Assembly (NCBI RefSeq): GCF_051014685.1
Contig: NW_027478385.1
Span: 7,874,001-7,938,000 of the forward strand
Length of the DNA: 64,000 nucleotides
Origin: Ptiloglossa arizonensis
Lineage: Eukaryota; Arthropoda; Insecta; Hymenoptera; Colletidae
Reading direction: 5' to 3'
Part shown: piece after piece, positions 52,538 to 64,000 of the stretch
Layout of the letters: each line of letters begins with the position of its first letter
Numbering within the stretch: the first letter of the stretch is position 1
The notes under the pieces: generated by a model
Database searches by the model: none
The model's input: only the letters and a program-made list of their open reading frames with translations
Told to the model about the DNA's origin: nothing
Translations under genes and position numbers: made by a program

Positions 52538-53950
52538 AAAATTTCGCAATTCTGCTGCTCCAAACGCTTAACAAGAATGGCCTAGGGAATAAATACACAT
52601 ACCGTTGTAATCGGGCGAGTTTCTACTTTCAGATGCAACAGGAATTTTTGGGTTAGGTCAATCCGTTCGCGAGATATGGGAGTTTGAAGCCATGAAATGG
52701 TTGAGAAGGCAAAAAAATTTCGCAATGCTGCTGCTCCAAACGCTTAACCAGAATGGCCTAGGGAATAAATACGCATACCGTTGTAATCGGGCGAGTTTCT
52801 AATTTCAGACGCAGCAGGAATTTTGCGGTTTGGTCAATCCGTTCGCGAGATATGGGACTTTGAAGCTAAGAAATGGTTGAGAAGGCAACAAATTTTTCGC
52901 AATTCTGCTGCTCCAAACGCTTAACCAGAATGGCCTTGGGAAAAAATACACGTACCGCTGTAATCGGGCGAGTTTCTACTTTCAGATGCAATAGGTATTT
53001 TTGGGTTAGGTCAATCCGTTCGCGAGATATGGGAGTTTGAAGCCAAGAAATGGTTGATAAGGCAAAAAATTTTTCGCAATTCTGCGGCTCCTAACGCTTA
53101 ACCAGAATGGCCTAGGGAAGACATACACATACCGTTGTAATCGGGCGAGTTTCTACTTTCAGACGCAATAGGAATTTTTGGGTTAGGTCAATCCGTTCGC
53201 GAGATATGGGAGTTTGAAGCCATGAAATGGTTGAGAAGGCAAAAAATTTTTAGCAATTCTGCTGCTCCAAACGCTTAACCAGGATGGCCTAGGGAAAAAA
53301 GGCACATACCGTTGTAATCGCGCGAGTTTCTACTTTCAGATGCAATAGGAATTTTTGGGTTAGGTCAATCCGTTCGCGAGATATGGGAGTTTGAATCCAA
53401 GAAATGGTTGAGAAGGCAAAAAATTTTTCGCAATTCTGCTGCTCCAAACGCTTAACCAGAATGGCCTAGGGAAAAAATACACATACCGTTGTAATCGGGC
53501 GAGTTTCTACTTTCAGATGCAACAGGAATTTTTGGGTTAGGTCAATCCGTTCGCGAGATATGGGAGTTTGATGCCATGAAATGGTTGAGAAGGCAAAAAA
53601 ATTTCGCAATTCTGCTGCTCCAAACGCTTAACCAGAATGGCCTAGGGAATAAATACGCATACCGTTGTAATCGGGCGAGTTTCTAATTTCAGACGCAGCA
53701 GGAATTTTGGGGTTTGGCCAATCCGTTCGCGAGATATGGGACTTTGAAGCTAAGAAATGGTTGAGAAGGCAACAAATTTTTCGCAATTCTGCTGCTCTAA
53801 ACGCTTAGCCAGAATGGGCTAGGGAAAAAATACGCATACCGTTGTAATCGGGCGAGTTTCTACTTTCAGATGCAACAGGAATTTTTGGGTTAGGTCAATC
53901 CGTTCGCGAGATATGGGCGTTTGAATCCAAGAAATGGTTGAGGAGGCAAA
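52538..53950 (+). repeat. 8-monomer HOR unit in B2, copy 2 (1,413 bp)
   Basis: This is the tandem partner. The first 1,030 bp match closely. After about 53,570 it carries 'gatgccatgaaatgg', 'gctgctccaaacgc' and 'gctctaaacgcttagcc' where copy 1 has 'gaagcc', 'gctgctgcaaacgc' and 'gctataaacgc', so the last part is a less similar version. Confidence 0.65.
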
Positions 53951-56395
53951 AAATTTTTCGCAATTCTGCTGCTCCAAACACTTAACCAGAATGGCCTAGG
54001 GAAGACATACACATACCGTTGTAATCGGGCGAATTTCTACTTTCAGACGCAATAGGAATTTTTGGTTAGGTCAATCCGTTCGCGAGATATGGGAGTTTGA
54101 AGCCATGAAATGGTTGAGAAGGCAAAAAATTTTTCGCAATTCTGCTGCGCCAAACGCTTAACCAGGATGGCCTAGGGAAAAAAGACACATACCGTTGTAA
54201 TCGCGCGAGTTTCCACTTTCAGATGCAATAGGAATTTTTGGGTTAGGTCAATCCGTTCGCGAGATATGGGAGTTTGAATCCAAGAAATGGTTGAGAAGGC
54301 AAAAAATTTTTCGCAATTCTGCTGTTCCAAACGCTTAACCAGAATGGCCTAGGGAAAAAATACACATACCGTTGTAATCGGGCGAGTTTCTACTTTCAGA
54401 TGCAACAGGAATTTTTGGGTTAGGTCAATCCGTTCGCGAGATATGGGAGTTTGAAGCCATGAAATGGTTGAGAAGGCAAAAAAATTTCGCAATTCTGCTG
54501 CTCCAAACGCTTAACCAGAATGGCCTAGGGAAAAAATACACATAGCGTTGTAATCGGGCGAGTTTCTACTTTCAGATGCAACAGGAATTTTTGGGTTAGG
54601 TCAATACGTTCGCGAGATATGGGAGTTTGAAGCCATGAAATGGTTGAGAAGGCAAAAAAATTTCGCAATTCTGCTGCTCCAAACGCTTAACCAGAATGGC
54701 CTAGGGAAAAAATACACACACCCTTGTAATCGGACGAGTTTCTACTCTCAGACGCAACAAGAATTTTTGGGATAGGTCAATCCGTTCGCGAGATATGGGA
54801 GTTTGAACCCAAGAAATGGTTGAGAAGGCAAAAAATTTTTCGCAATTCTGCTGCTCCAAACGCTTAACCAGAATGGCCTAGGGAAAAAATACACATACCG
54901 TTGTAATCGGGCGAGTTTCTACTTTCAGACGCAACAGGAATTTTGGGGTTAGGTCAATCCGCTCGCGAGATATGGCATTTTGAAGCTAAGAAATGGTTGA
55001 GAAGACAACAAATTTTTCGCACTTCTGCTGCTCCAAACGCTTAACCAGAATGGCCTAGGGAAAAAATACACATACCGTTGTAATCGGGCGAGTTTCTACT
55101 TTCAGATGTAACAGGAATTTTTGGGTTAGGTCAATCCGTTCGCGAGATATGGGAGTTTGAAGCCATGAAATGGTTGAGAAGGCAAAAAATTTTTTGCAAT
55201 TCTGCTGCTCCAAACGCTTAACCAGGACGGCCTAGGGAAAAAAGACACATACCGTTGTAATCGCGCGAGTTTCTACTTTCAGATGCAATAGGAATTTTTG
55301 GGTTAGGTCAATCCGTTCGCGAGATATGGGAGTTTGAATCCAAGAAATGGTTGAGAAGGAAAAAAATTTTTCGCAATTCTGCTGCTCCAAACGCTTAACC
55401 AGAATGGCCTAGGGAAAAAATACACATACCGTTGTAATCGGGCGAGTTTCTCCTTTCAGATGCAACAGGAATTTTTGGGTTGGGTTAATCCGTTCGCGAG
55501 ATATGGGAGTTTGAAGCCATGAAATGGTTGAGAAGGCAAAAAAATTTCGCAATGCTGCTGCTCCAAACGCTTAACCAGGATGGCCTAGGGAATAAATACG
55601 CATACCGTTGTAATCGGGCGAGTTTCTAATTTCAGACGCAGCAGGAATTTTGGGGTTTGGTCAATCCGTTCGCGAGATATGGGACTTTGAAGCTAAGAAA
55701 TGGTTGAGAAGGCAACAAATTTTTCGCAATTCTGCTGCTCCAAACGCTTAACCAGAATGGCCTTGGGAAAAAATACACGTACCGCTGTAATCGCGCGGGT
55801 TTCTACTTTCAGATGCAATAGGTATTTTTGGGTTAGGTCAATCCGTTCGCGAGATATGGGAGTTTGAATCCAAGAAATGGTTGAGAAGGCAAAAAATTTT
55901 TCGCAATTCTGCTGCTCCAAACGCTTAACCAGAATGGCCTAGGGAAAAAATACACATACCGTTGTAATCGGGCGAGTTTCTACTTTCAGATGCAACAGGA
56001 ATTTTTGGGTTAGGTCAATCCGTTCGCGAGATATGGGAGTTTGAAGCCATGAAATGGTTGAGAAGGCAAAAAAATTTCGCAATTCTGCTGCTCCAAACGC
56101 TTAACCAGAATGGCCTAGGGAATAAATACGCATACCGTTGTAATCGGGCGAGTTTCTAATTTCAGACGCAGCAGGAATTTTGGGGTTTGGTCAATCCGTT
56201 CGCGAGATATGGGACTTTGAAGCTAAGAAATGGTTGAGAAGGCAACAAATTTTTCGCAATTCTGCTGCTCTAAACGCTTAGCCAGAATGGGCTAGGGAAA
56301 AAATACACATACCTTTGTAATCGGGCGAGTTTCTACTTTCAGATGCAACAGGAATTTTTGGGTTAGGTCAATCCGTTCGCGAGATATGGGCGTTT

Positions 56396-58110
56396 GAATC
56401 CAAGAAATGGTTGAGAAGGCAAAAAATTTTTCGCAATTCTGCTGCTCCAAACGCTTAACCAGAATGGCCTAGGGAAAAAATACACATAGCGTTGTAATCG
56501 GGCGAGTTTCTACTTTCAGATGCAACAGGAATTTTTGGGTTAGGTCAATACGTTCGCGAGATATGGGAGTTTGAAGCCATGAAATGGTTGAGAAGGCAAA
56601 AAAATTTCGCAATTCTGCTGCTCCAAACGCTTAACCAGAATGGCCTAGGGAAAAAATACACATACCCTTGTAATGGGACGAGTTTCTACTCTCAGACGCA
56701 ACAGGAATTTTTGGGATAGGTCAATCCGTTCGCGAGATATGGGAGTTTGAACCCAACAAATGGTTGAGAAGGCAAAAAATTTTTCGCAATTCTGCTGCTC
56801 CAAACGCTTAACCAGAATGGCCTAGGGAAAAAATACACATACCGTTGTAATCGGGCGAGTTTCTACTTTCAGATGCAACAGGAATTTTGGGGTTAGGTCA
56901 ATCCGTTCGCGAGATATGGCATTTTGAAGCTAAGAAATGGTTGAGAAGACAACAAATTTTTTGCACTTCTGCTGCTCCAAACGCTTAACCCGAATGGCCT
57001 AGGGAAAAAATACGCATACGGTTGTAATCGGGCGAGTTTCTACTTTCAGATGCAACAGGAATTTTTGGGTTAGGTCAATCCGTTCGCGAGATATGGGCGT
57101 TTGAAGCCAAGAAATGGTTGAGAAGGCAAAAAATTTTTCGCAATTCTGCTGCTCCAAACACTTAACCAGAATGGCCTAGGGAAGACATACACATACCGTT
57201 GTAATCGGGCGAGATTCTACTTTCAGACGCAATAGGAATTTTTGGGTTAGGTCAATCCGTTCGCGAGATATGGGAGTTTGAAGCCATGAAATGGTTGAGA
57301 AGGCAAAAAAATTACGCAATTCTGCTGCTCCAAACGCTTAACCAGAATGGCCTAGGGAATAAATACGCATACGGTTGTAATCGGGCGAGTTTCTACTTTC
57401 AGATGCAACAGGAATTTTTGGGTTAGGTCAATCCGTTCGCGAGATATGGGCGTTTGAAGCCAAGAAATGGTTGAGAAGGCAAAAAATTTTTCGCAATTCT
57501 GCTGCTCCAAACACTTAACCAGAATGGCCTAGGGAAGACATACACATACCGTTGTAATCGGGCGAGATTCTACTTTCAGACGCAATAGGAATTTTTGGGT
57601 TAGGTCAATCCGTTCGCGAGATATGGGAGTTTGAAGCCATGAAATGGTTGAGAAGGCAAAAAAATTACGCAATTCTGCTGCTCCAAACGCTTAACCAGAA
57701 TGGCCTAGGGAATAAATACGCATACCGTTGTAATCGGGCGAGTTTCTAATTTCAGACGCAGCAGGAATTTTGGGGTTAGGTCAATCCGTTCGCGAGATAT
57801 GGGAGTTTGAAGCCATGAAATGGTTGAGAAGGCAAAAAATTTTTCGCAATTCTGCTGCTCCAAACGCTTAACCAGGACGGCCTAGGGAAAAAAGACACAT
57901 ACCGTTGTAATCGCGCGAGTTTCTACTTTCAGATGCAATAGGAATTTTTGGGTTAGGTCAATCCGTTCGCGAGATATGGGAGTTTGAATCCAAGAAATGG
58001 TTGAGAAGGAAAAAAATTTTTCGCAATTCTGCTGCTCCAAACGCTTAACCAGAATGGCCTAGGGAAAAAATACACATACCGTTGTAATCGGGCGAGTTTC
58101 TACTTTCAGA
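56396..58110 (+). repeat. Segment duplicated at 2,298 bp, copy 1
   Basis: About 1.7 kb recur 2,298 bp (13 monomers) later: 'tacacatagc' at 56,481 and 58,779, 'tatggcat' at 56,915 and 59,213, and the internal 353-bp dimers. Private variants are 'aatgggacgag' near 56,673 and 'acccaacaaatgg' near 56,752. Part of it also resembles 54,537 onwards at a distance of 1,944 bp. Confidence 0.75.
57007..57712 (+). repeat. Tandem pair of dimers, 353 bp each
   Basis: 'tacgcatacgg' at 57,011 and 57,364 and 'gagattctac' at 57,211 and 57,564 are both 353 bp apart. Each dimer joins a 'gggcgtttgaagcc' monomer with 'ccaaacacttaacc' to a 'gaagacatacac' monomer with 'gggcgagattc'. Confidence 0.8.
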
Positions 58111-58693
58111 CGCAACAGGAATTTTGGGGTTAGGTCAATCCGCTCGCGAGATATGGCATTTTGAAGCTAAGAAATGGTTGAGAAGACAACAAATTTTTCG
58201 CACTTCTGCTGCTCCAAACGCTTAACCAGAATGGCCTAGGGAAAAAATACACATACCGTTGTAATCGGGCGAGTTTCTAATTTCAGATGTAACAGGAATT
58301 TTTGGGTTAGGTCAATCCGTTCGCGAGATATGGGAGTTTGAAGCCATGAAATGGTTGAGAAGGCAAAAAATTTTTTGCAATTCTGCTGCTCCAAACGCTT
58401 AACCAGGACGGCCTAGGGAAAAAAGACACATACCGTTGTAATCGCGCGAGTTTCTACTTTCAGATGCAATAGGAATTTTTGGGTTAGGTCAATCCGTTCG
58501 CGAGATATGGGAGTTTGAATCCAAGAAATGGTTGAGAAGGCAAAAAATTTTTCGCAATTCTGCTGCTCCAAACGCTTAACCAGAATGGCCTAGGGAAGAC
58601 ATACACATACCGTTGTAATCAGGCGAGTTTCTACTTTCAGACGCAATAGGAATTTTTGGGTTAGGTCAATCCGTTCGCGAGATATGGGAGTTT

Positions 58694-60408
58694 GAATCCA
58701 AGAAATGGTTGAGAAGGCAAAAAATTTTTCGCAATTCTGCTGCTCCAAACGCTTAACCAGAATGGCCTAGGGAAAAAATACACATAGCGTTGTAATCGGG
58801 CGAGTTTCTACTTTCAGATGCAACAGGAATTTTTGGGTTAGGTCAATACGTTCGCGAGATATGGGAGTTTGAAGCCATGAAATGGTTGAGAAGGCAAAAA
58901 AATTTCGCAATTCTGCTGCTCCAAACGCTTAACCAGAATGGCCTAGGGAAAAAATACACATACCCTTGTAATCGGACGAGTTTCTACTCTCAGACGCAAC
59001 AGGAATTTTTGGGATAGGTCAATCCGTTCGCGAGATATGGGAGTTTGAACCCAAGAAATGGTTGAGAAGGCAAAAAATTTTTCGCAATTCTGCTGCTCCA
59101 AACGCTTAACCAGAATGGCCTAGGGAAAAAATACACATACCGTTGTAATCGGGCGAGTTTCTACTTTCAGATGCAACAGGAATTTTGGGGTTAGGTCAAT
59201 CCGTTCGCGAGATATGGCATTTTGAAGCTAAGAAATGGTTGAGAAGACAACAAATTTTTTGCACTTCTGCTGCTCCAAACGCTTAACCCGAATGGCCTAG
59301 GGAAAAAATACGCATACGGTTGTAATCGGGCGAGTTTCTACTTTCAGATGCAACAGGAATTTTTGGGTTAGGTCAATCCGTTCGCGAGATATGGGCGTTT
59401 GAAGCCAAGAAATGGTTGAGAAGGCAAAAAATTTTTCGCAATTCTGCTGCTCCAAACACTTAACCAGAATGGCCTAGGGAAGACATACACATACCGTTGT
59501 AATCGGGCGAGATTCTACTTTCAGACGCAATAGGAATTTTTGGGTTAGGTCAATCCGTTCGCGAGATATGGGAGTTTGAAGCCATGAAATGGTTGAGAAG
59601 GCAAAAAAATTACGCAATTCTGCTGCTCCAAACGCTTAACCAGAATGGCCTAGGGAATAAATACGCATACGGTTGTAATCGGGCGAGTTTCTACTTTCAG
59701 ATGCAACAGGAATTTTTGGGTTAGGTCAATCCGTTCGCGAGATATGGGCGTTTGAAGCCAAGAAATGGTTGAGAAGGCAAAAAATTTTTCGCAATTCTGC
59801 TGCTCCAAACACTTAACCAGAATGGCCTAGGGAAGACATACACATACCGTTGTAATCGGGCGAGATTCTACTTTCAGACGCAATAGGAATTTTTGGGTTA
59901 GGTCAATCCGTTCGCGAGATATGGGAGTTTGAAGCCATGAAATGGTTGAGAAGGCAAAAAAATTACGCAATTCTGCTGCTCCAAACGCTTAACCAGAATG
60001 GCCTAGGGAATAAATACGCATACCGTTGTAATCGGGCGAGTTTCTAATTTCAGACGCAGCAGGAATTTTGGGGTTAGGTCAATCCGTTCGCGAGATATGG
60101 AAGTTTGAAGCCATGAAATGGTTGAGAAGGCAAAAAATTTTTCGCAATTCTGCTGCTCCAAACGCTTAACCAGGACGGCCTAGGGAAAAAAGACACATAC
60201 CGTTGTAATCGCGCGAGTTTCTACTTTCAGATGCAATAGGAATTTTTGGGTTAGGTCAATCCGTTCGCGAGATATGGGAGTTTGAATCCAAGAAATGGTT
60301 GAGAAGGAAAAAAATTTTTCGCAATTCTGCTGCTCCAAACGCTTAACCAGAATGGCCTAGGGAAAAAATACACATACCGTTGTAATCGGGCGAGTTTCTA
60401 CTTTCAGA
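58694..60408 (+). repeat. Segment duplicated at 2,298 bp, copy 2
   Basis: This is the second copy of the segment above, including both 353-bp dimers. It carries 'gatatggaagtttg' near 60,096 where copy 1 has 'gatatgggagtttg'. The stretch between the copies (58,110-58,693) resembles about 54,930-55,350 instead, so the region is a patchwork, not a simple tandem pair. Confidence 0.75.
59305..60010 (+). repeat. Tandem pair of dimers, 353 bp each (second site)
   Basis: This is the same dimer pair copied with the 2,298-bp segment. 'gagattctac' lies at 59,509 and 59,862. Confidence 0.8.
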
Positions 60409-63368
60409 TGCAACAGGAATTTTTGGGTTAGGTTCATCCGTTCGCGAGATATGGGAGTTTGAAGCCATGAAATGGTTGAGAAGGCGAAAAAATTTCGCAA
60501 TGCTGCTGCTCCAAACGCTTAACCAGGATGGCCTAGGGAATAAATACGCATACCGTTGTAATCGGGCGAGTTTCTAATTTCAGACGCAGCAGGAATTTTG
60601 GGGTTTGGTCAATCCGTTCGCGAGATATGGGACTTTGAAGCTAAGAAATGGTTGAGAAGGCAACAAATTTTTCGCAATTCTGCTGCTCCAAACGCTTAAC
60701 CAGAATGGCCTTGGGAAAAAATACACGTACCGCTGTAATCGGGCGAGATTCTACTTTCAGACGCAATAGGAATTTTTGGGTTAGGTGAATCCGTTCGCGA
60801 GATATGGGAGTTTGAAGCCATGAAATGGTTGAGAAGGCAAAAAAATTACGCAATTCTGCTGCTCCAAACGCTTAACCAGAATGGCCTAGGGAATAAACAC
60901 GCATACCGTTGTAATCGGGCGAGTTTCTAATTTCAGACGCAGCAGGAATTTTGGGGTTATGTCAATCCGTTCGCGAGATATGGGAGTTTGAAGCCATGAA
61001 ATGGTTGAGAAGGCAAAAAATTTTTCGCAATTCTGCTGCTCCAAACGCTTAACCAGGACGGCCTAGGGAAAAAAGACACATACCGTTGTAATCGCGCGAG
61101 TTTCTACTTTCAGATGCAATAGGAATTTTTGGGTTAGGTCAATCCGTTCGCGAGATATGGGAGTTTGAATCCAAGAAATGGTTGAGAAGGCAAAAAATTT
61201 TTCGCAATTCTGCTGCTCCAAACGCTTAACCAGAATGGCCTAGGGAAACAATACACATACCGTTGTAATCGGGCGAGTTTCTACTTTCAGATGCAACAGG
61301 AATTTTTGGGTTAGGTCAATCCGTTCGTGAGATATGGGAGCTTGAAGCCATGAAATGGTTGAGAAGGCAAAAAAATTTCGCAATGCTGCTGCTCCAAACG
61401 CTTAACCAGGATGGCCTAGGGAATAAATACGCATACCGTTGTAATCGGGCGAGTTTCTAATTTCAGACGCAGCAGGAATTTTGGGGTTTGGTCAATCCGT
61501 TCGCGAGATATGGGACTTTGAAGCTAAGAAATGGTTGAGAAGGCAACAAATTTTTCGCAATTCTGCTGCTCCAAACGCTTAACCAGAATGGCCTTGGGAA
61601 AAAATACACGTACCGCTGTAATCGGGAGAGTTTCTACTTTCAGATGCAATAGGTATTTTTGGGTTAGGTCAATCCGTTCGCGAGATATGGGAGTTTGAAG
61701 CCAAGAAATGGTTGATAAGGCAAAAAATTTTTTCGCAATTCTGCGGCTCCTAACGCTTAACCAGAATGGCCTAGGGAAGACATACACATACCGTTGTAAT
61801 CGGGCGAGTTTCTACTTTCAGACGCAATAGGAATTTTTGGGTTAGGTCAATCCGTTCGCGAGATATGGGAGTTTGAAGCCATGAAATGGTTGAGAAGGCA
61901 AAAAATTTTTCGCAATTCTGCTGCTCCAAACGCTTAACCAGGATGGCCTAGGGAAAAAAGGCACATACCGTTGTAATCGCGCGGGTTTCTACTTTCAGAT
62001 GCAATAGGAATTTTTGGGTTAGGTCAATCCGTTCGCGAGATATGGGAGTTTGAATCCAAGAAATGGTTGAGAAGGCAAAAAATTTTTCGCAATTCTGCTG
62101 CTCCAAACGCTTAATCAGAATGGTCTAGGGAAAAAATACACATACCGTTGTAATCGGGCGAGTTTCTACTTTCAGATGCAACAGGAATTTTTGGGTTAAG
62201 TCAATCCGTTCGCGAGATATGGGAGTTTGAAGCCATGAAATGGTTGAGAAGGCAAAAAAATTTCGCAATTCTGCTGCACCAAACGCTTAACCAGAATGGC
62301 CTAGGGAATAAATACGCATACCGTTGTAATCGGGCGAGTTTCTAATTTCAGACGCAGCAGGAATTTTGGGGTTAGGTCAATCCGTTCGCGAGATATGGGA
62401 GTTTGAATCCAAGAAATGGTTGAGAAGGCAAAAAATTTTTCGCAATTCTGCTGCTCCAAACGCTTAATCAGAATGGGCTAGGGAAAAAATACACATACCG
62501 TTGTAATCGGGCGAGTTTCTACTTTCAGATGCAACAGGAATTTTTGGGTTAGGTCAATCCGTTCGCGAGATATGGGAGTTTGAAGCCATGAAATGGTTGA
62601 GAAGGCAAAAAAATTTCGCAATTCTGCTGCACCAAACGCTTAACCAGAATGGCCTAGGGAATAAATACGCATACCGTTGTAATCGGGCGAGTTTCTAATT
62701 TCAGACGCAGCAGGAATTTTGGGGTTTGGTCAATCCGTTCGCGAGATATGGGACTTTGAAGCTAAGAAATGGTTGAGAAGGCAACAAATTTTTCGCAATT
62801 CTGCTGCTCTAAACGCTTAGCCAGAATGGGCTAGGGAAAAAATACACATACCTTTGTAATCGGGCTAGTTTCTACTTTCAGATGCAACAGGAATTTTTGG
62901 GTTAGGTCAATCCGTTCGCGAGATATGGGCGTTTGAATCCAAGAAATGGTTGAGAAGGCAAAAAATTTTTCGCAATTCTGCTGCTCCAAACACTTAACCA
63001 GAATGGCCTAGGGAAGACATACACATACCGTTGTAATCGGGCGAGTTTCTACTTTCAGACGCAATAGGAATTTTTGGGTTAGGTCAATCCGTTCGCGAGA
63101 TATGGGAGTTTGAAGCCATGAAATGGTTGAGAAGGCAAAAAATTTTTCGCAATTCTGCTGCTCCAAACGCTTAACCAGAATGGCCTAGGGAAAAAATACA
63201 CATACCGTTGTAATCGGGCGAGTTTCTACTTTCAGATGCAACAGGAATTTTGGGGTTAGGTCAATCCGTTCGCGAGATATGGCATTTTGAAGCTAAGAAA
63301 TGGTTGAGAAGACAACAAATTTTTTGCACTTCTGCTGCTCCAAACGCTTAACCCGAATGGCCTAGGGA

Positions 63369-63875
63369 AAAAATACGCATACGGTTGTAATCGGGCGAGT
63401 TTCTACTTTCAGATGCAACAGGAATTTTTGGGTTAGGTCAATCCGTTCGCGAGATATGGGCGTTTGAAGCCAAGAAATGGTTGAGAAGGCAAAAAATTTT
63501 TCGCAATTCTGCTGCTCCAAACACTTAACCAGAATGGCCTAGGGAAGACATACACATACCGTTGTAATCGGGCGAGATTCTACTTTCAGACGCAATAGGA
63601 ATTTTTGGGTTAGGTCAATCCGTTCGCGAGATATGGGAGTTTGAAGCCATGAAATGGTTGAGAAGGCAAAAAAATTACGCAATTCTGCTGCTCCAAACGC
63701 TTAACCAGAATGGCCTAGGGAATAAATACGCATACGGTTGTAATCGGGCGAGTTTCTACTTTCAGATGCAACAGGAATTTTTGGGTTAGGTCAATCCGTT
63801 CGCGAGATATGGGCGTTTGAAGCCAAGAAATGGTTGAGAAGGCAAAAAATTTTTCGCAATTCTGCTGCTCCAAAC
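63369..63875 (+). repeat. Dimer of the 353-bp type plus partial second copy
   Basis: 'tacgcatacgg' at 63,373 and 63,726 (353 bp apart) begins two further dimers. The second breaks off near 63,875, where 'ccaaacgcttaaccaggacgg' type sequence replaces 'ccaaacacttaaccagaatgg'. The stretch from about 63,230 resembles 59,165 onwards at a distance of 4,066 bp. Confidence 0.7.
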
Positions 63876-64000
63876 GCTTAACCAGGACGGCCTAGGGAAA
63901 AAAGACACATACCGTTGTAATCGCGCGAGTTTCTACTTTCAGATGCAATAGGAATTTTTGGGTTAGGTCAATCCGTTCGCGAGATATGGGAGTTTGAATC

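Larger units (their letters stand above)
1..64000 (+). repeat. 177-bp satellite DNA array filling the whole window
   Basis: The landmarks 'ggttgagaag', 'tctgctgctcc', 'cgcttaaccagaatggcc', 'gttgtaatcgg', 'tttctactttcag' and 'caatccgttcgcgagatatg' recur in the same order about every 177 bp from the first to the last base. Spacing between successive 'ggttgag' sites at 4, 181, 357, 534 and 711 is 177, 176, 177 and 177. All copies read in the same direction; I found no inverted monomer, no unique spacer and no mobile-element insertion. Most variation is single-base substitution, with 1-bp indels in A or T runs. Uniform head-to-tail arrangement with HORs is typical of eukaryotic centromeric or heterochromatic satellite. 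The family is not one I recognise, so the chromosomal location is inferred. Confidence 0.98.
49500..64000 (+). repeat. Block B2: class B monomers to the window end
   Basis: Class B sub-types of B1 return here, joined by ones not seen in B1: 'gatatggcattttgaag' (near 54,971, 56,915, 58,152, 59,213 and 63,279), 'cacatagcgttgtaatc', 'gaacccaagaaatgg' and 'ccaggacggcc'. Some class A-like monomers ('gagaagacaacaaa') accompany 'ggcattttgaag'. The block is still running at the last base, so the array extends beyond the window. Confidence 0.85.

Noticed and set aside
1..64000. CRISPR array
   Set aside because: There is no alternation of short identical repeats with unique spacers. The whole unit is repeated and the length is far too great.
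1..64000. Tandem tRNA, 5S rRNA or snRNA gene cluster
   Set aside because: I find no A and B box pair, no T-run terminator in the right place and no familiar RNA core. The T runs are followed by 'cgc' or 'ggg' inside the monomer.
1..64000. Assignment to a known satellite such as primate alpha satellite or Arabidopsis CEN180
   Set aside because: The length is similar but I see no convincing shared sequence, so a name would be a guess.

Overview
The window is one unbroken tandem-repeat (satellite DNA) array. Every stretch I read, from base 1 to base 64000, is a head-to-tail copy of a monomer of about 177 bp in a single orientation, roughly 360 copies in all. One typical monomer is about 42% GC by hand count. 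I see no protein-coding gene, tRNA, rRNA, transposon, CRISPR array or unique spacer. The many short minus-strand open frames arise because 177 is divisible by three (59 codons), so a chance-open frame reappears in copy after copy. Megabase-type satellite with higher-order repeats (HORs) points to a eukaryotic chromosome, most likely centromeric, pericentromeric or other heterochromatin. I do not recognise the satellite family and cannot name the species.

Two broad monomer classes alternate in large blocks. Class A carries 'gagaagacaacaaa' and often 'gacatatggg'. Class B carries 'gagaaggcaaaaaa', often with 'gccatgaaatgg', 'gaataaatacgcat', 'gaagacatacac' or 'cgcgcgag'. Layout: block A1 (1 to about 23,330), block B1 (about 23,330 to 35,020), block A2, an A-rich mosaic with B islands (about 35,020 to 49,500), and block B2 (about 49,500 to 64,000).

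Inside the blocks are nested HORs, which I dated against each other using marker substitutions. A1 holds a 17-monomer unit (about 3,006 bp), a 34-monomer unit (about 6,015 bp) and a 20-monomer unit (3,539 bp) that cuts across the 6,015-bp copies. B1 has a 7-mer (1,238 bp), a 4-mer (707 bp) and a 15-mer (2,649 bp). A2 has a 7-mer (1,238 bp) and near-tandem copies at distances of 1,769 and 2,123 bp. B2 has an 8-mer (1,413 bp), a 13-monomer spacing (2,298 bp) and dimers of 353 bp. Successive copies look nearly identical, as expected from recent unequal exchange or segmental duplication.

The most interesting sequence signal is resemblance to the CENP-B box (core nTTCGnnnnAnnCGGGn). Most monomers carry a plus-strand site matching 8 of 9 core positions. 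A second site matches 7 of 9, and in one divergent, twice-copied monomer (42,876-42,892 and 44,645-44,661) it becomes a full 9 of 9 match. Whether any protein binds there is unknown. HOR coordinates were worked out by hand from marker variants; boundaries are good to roughly 10-50 bp.
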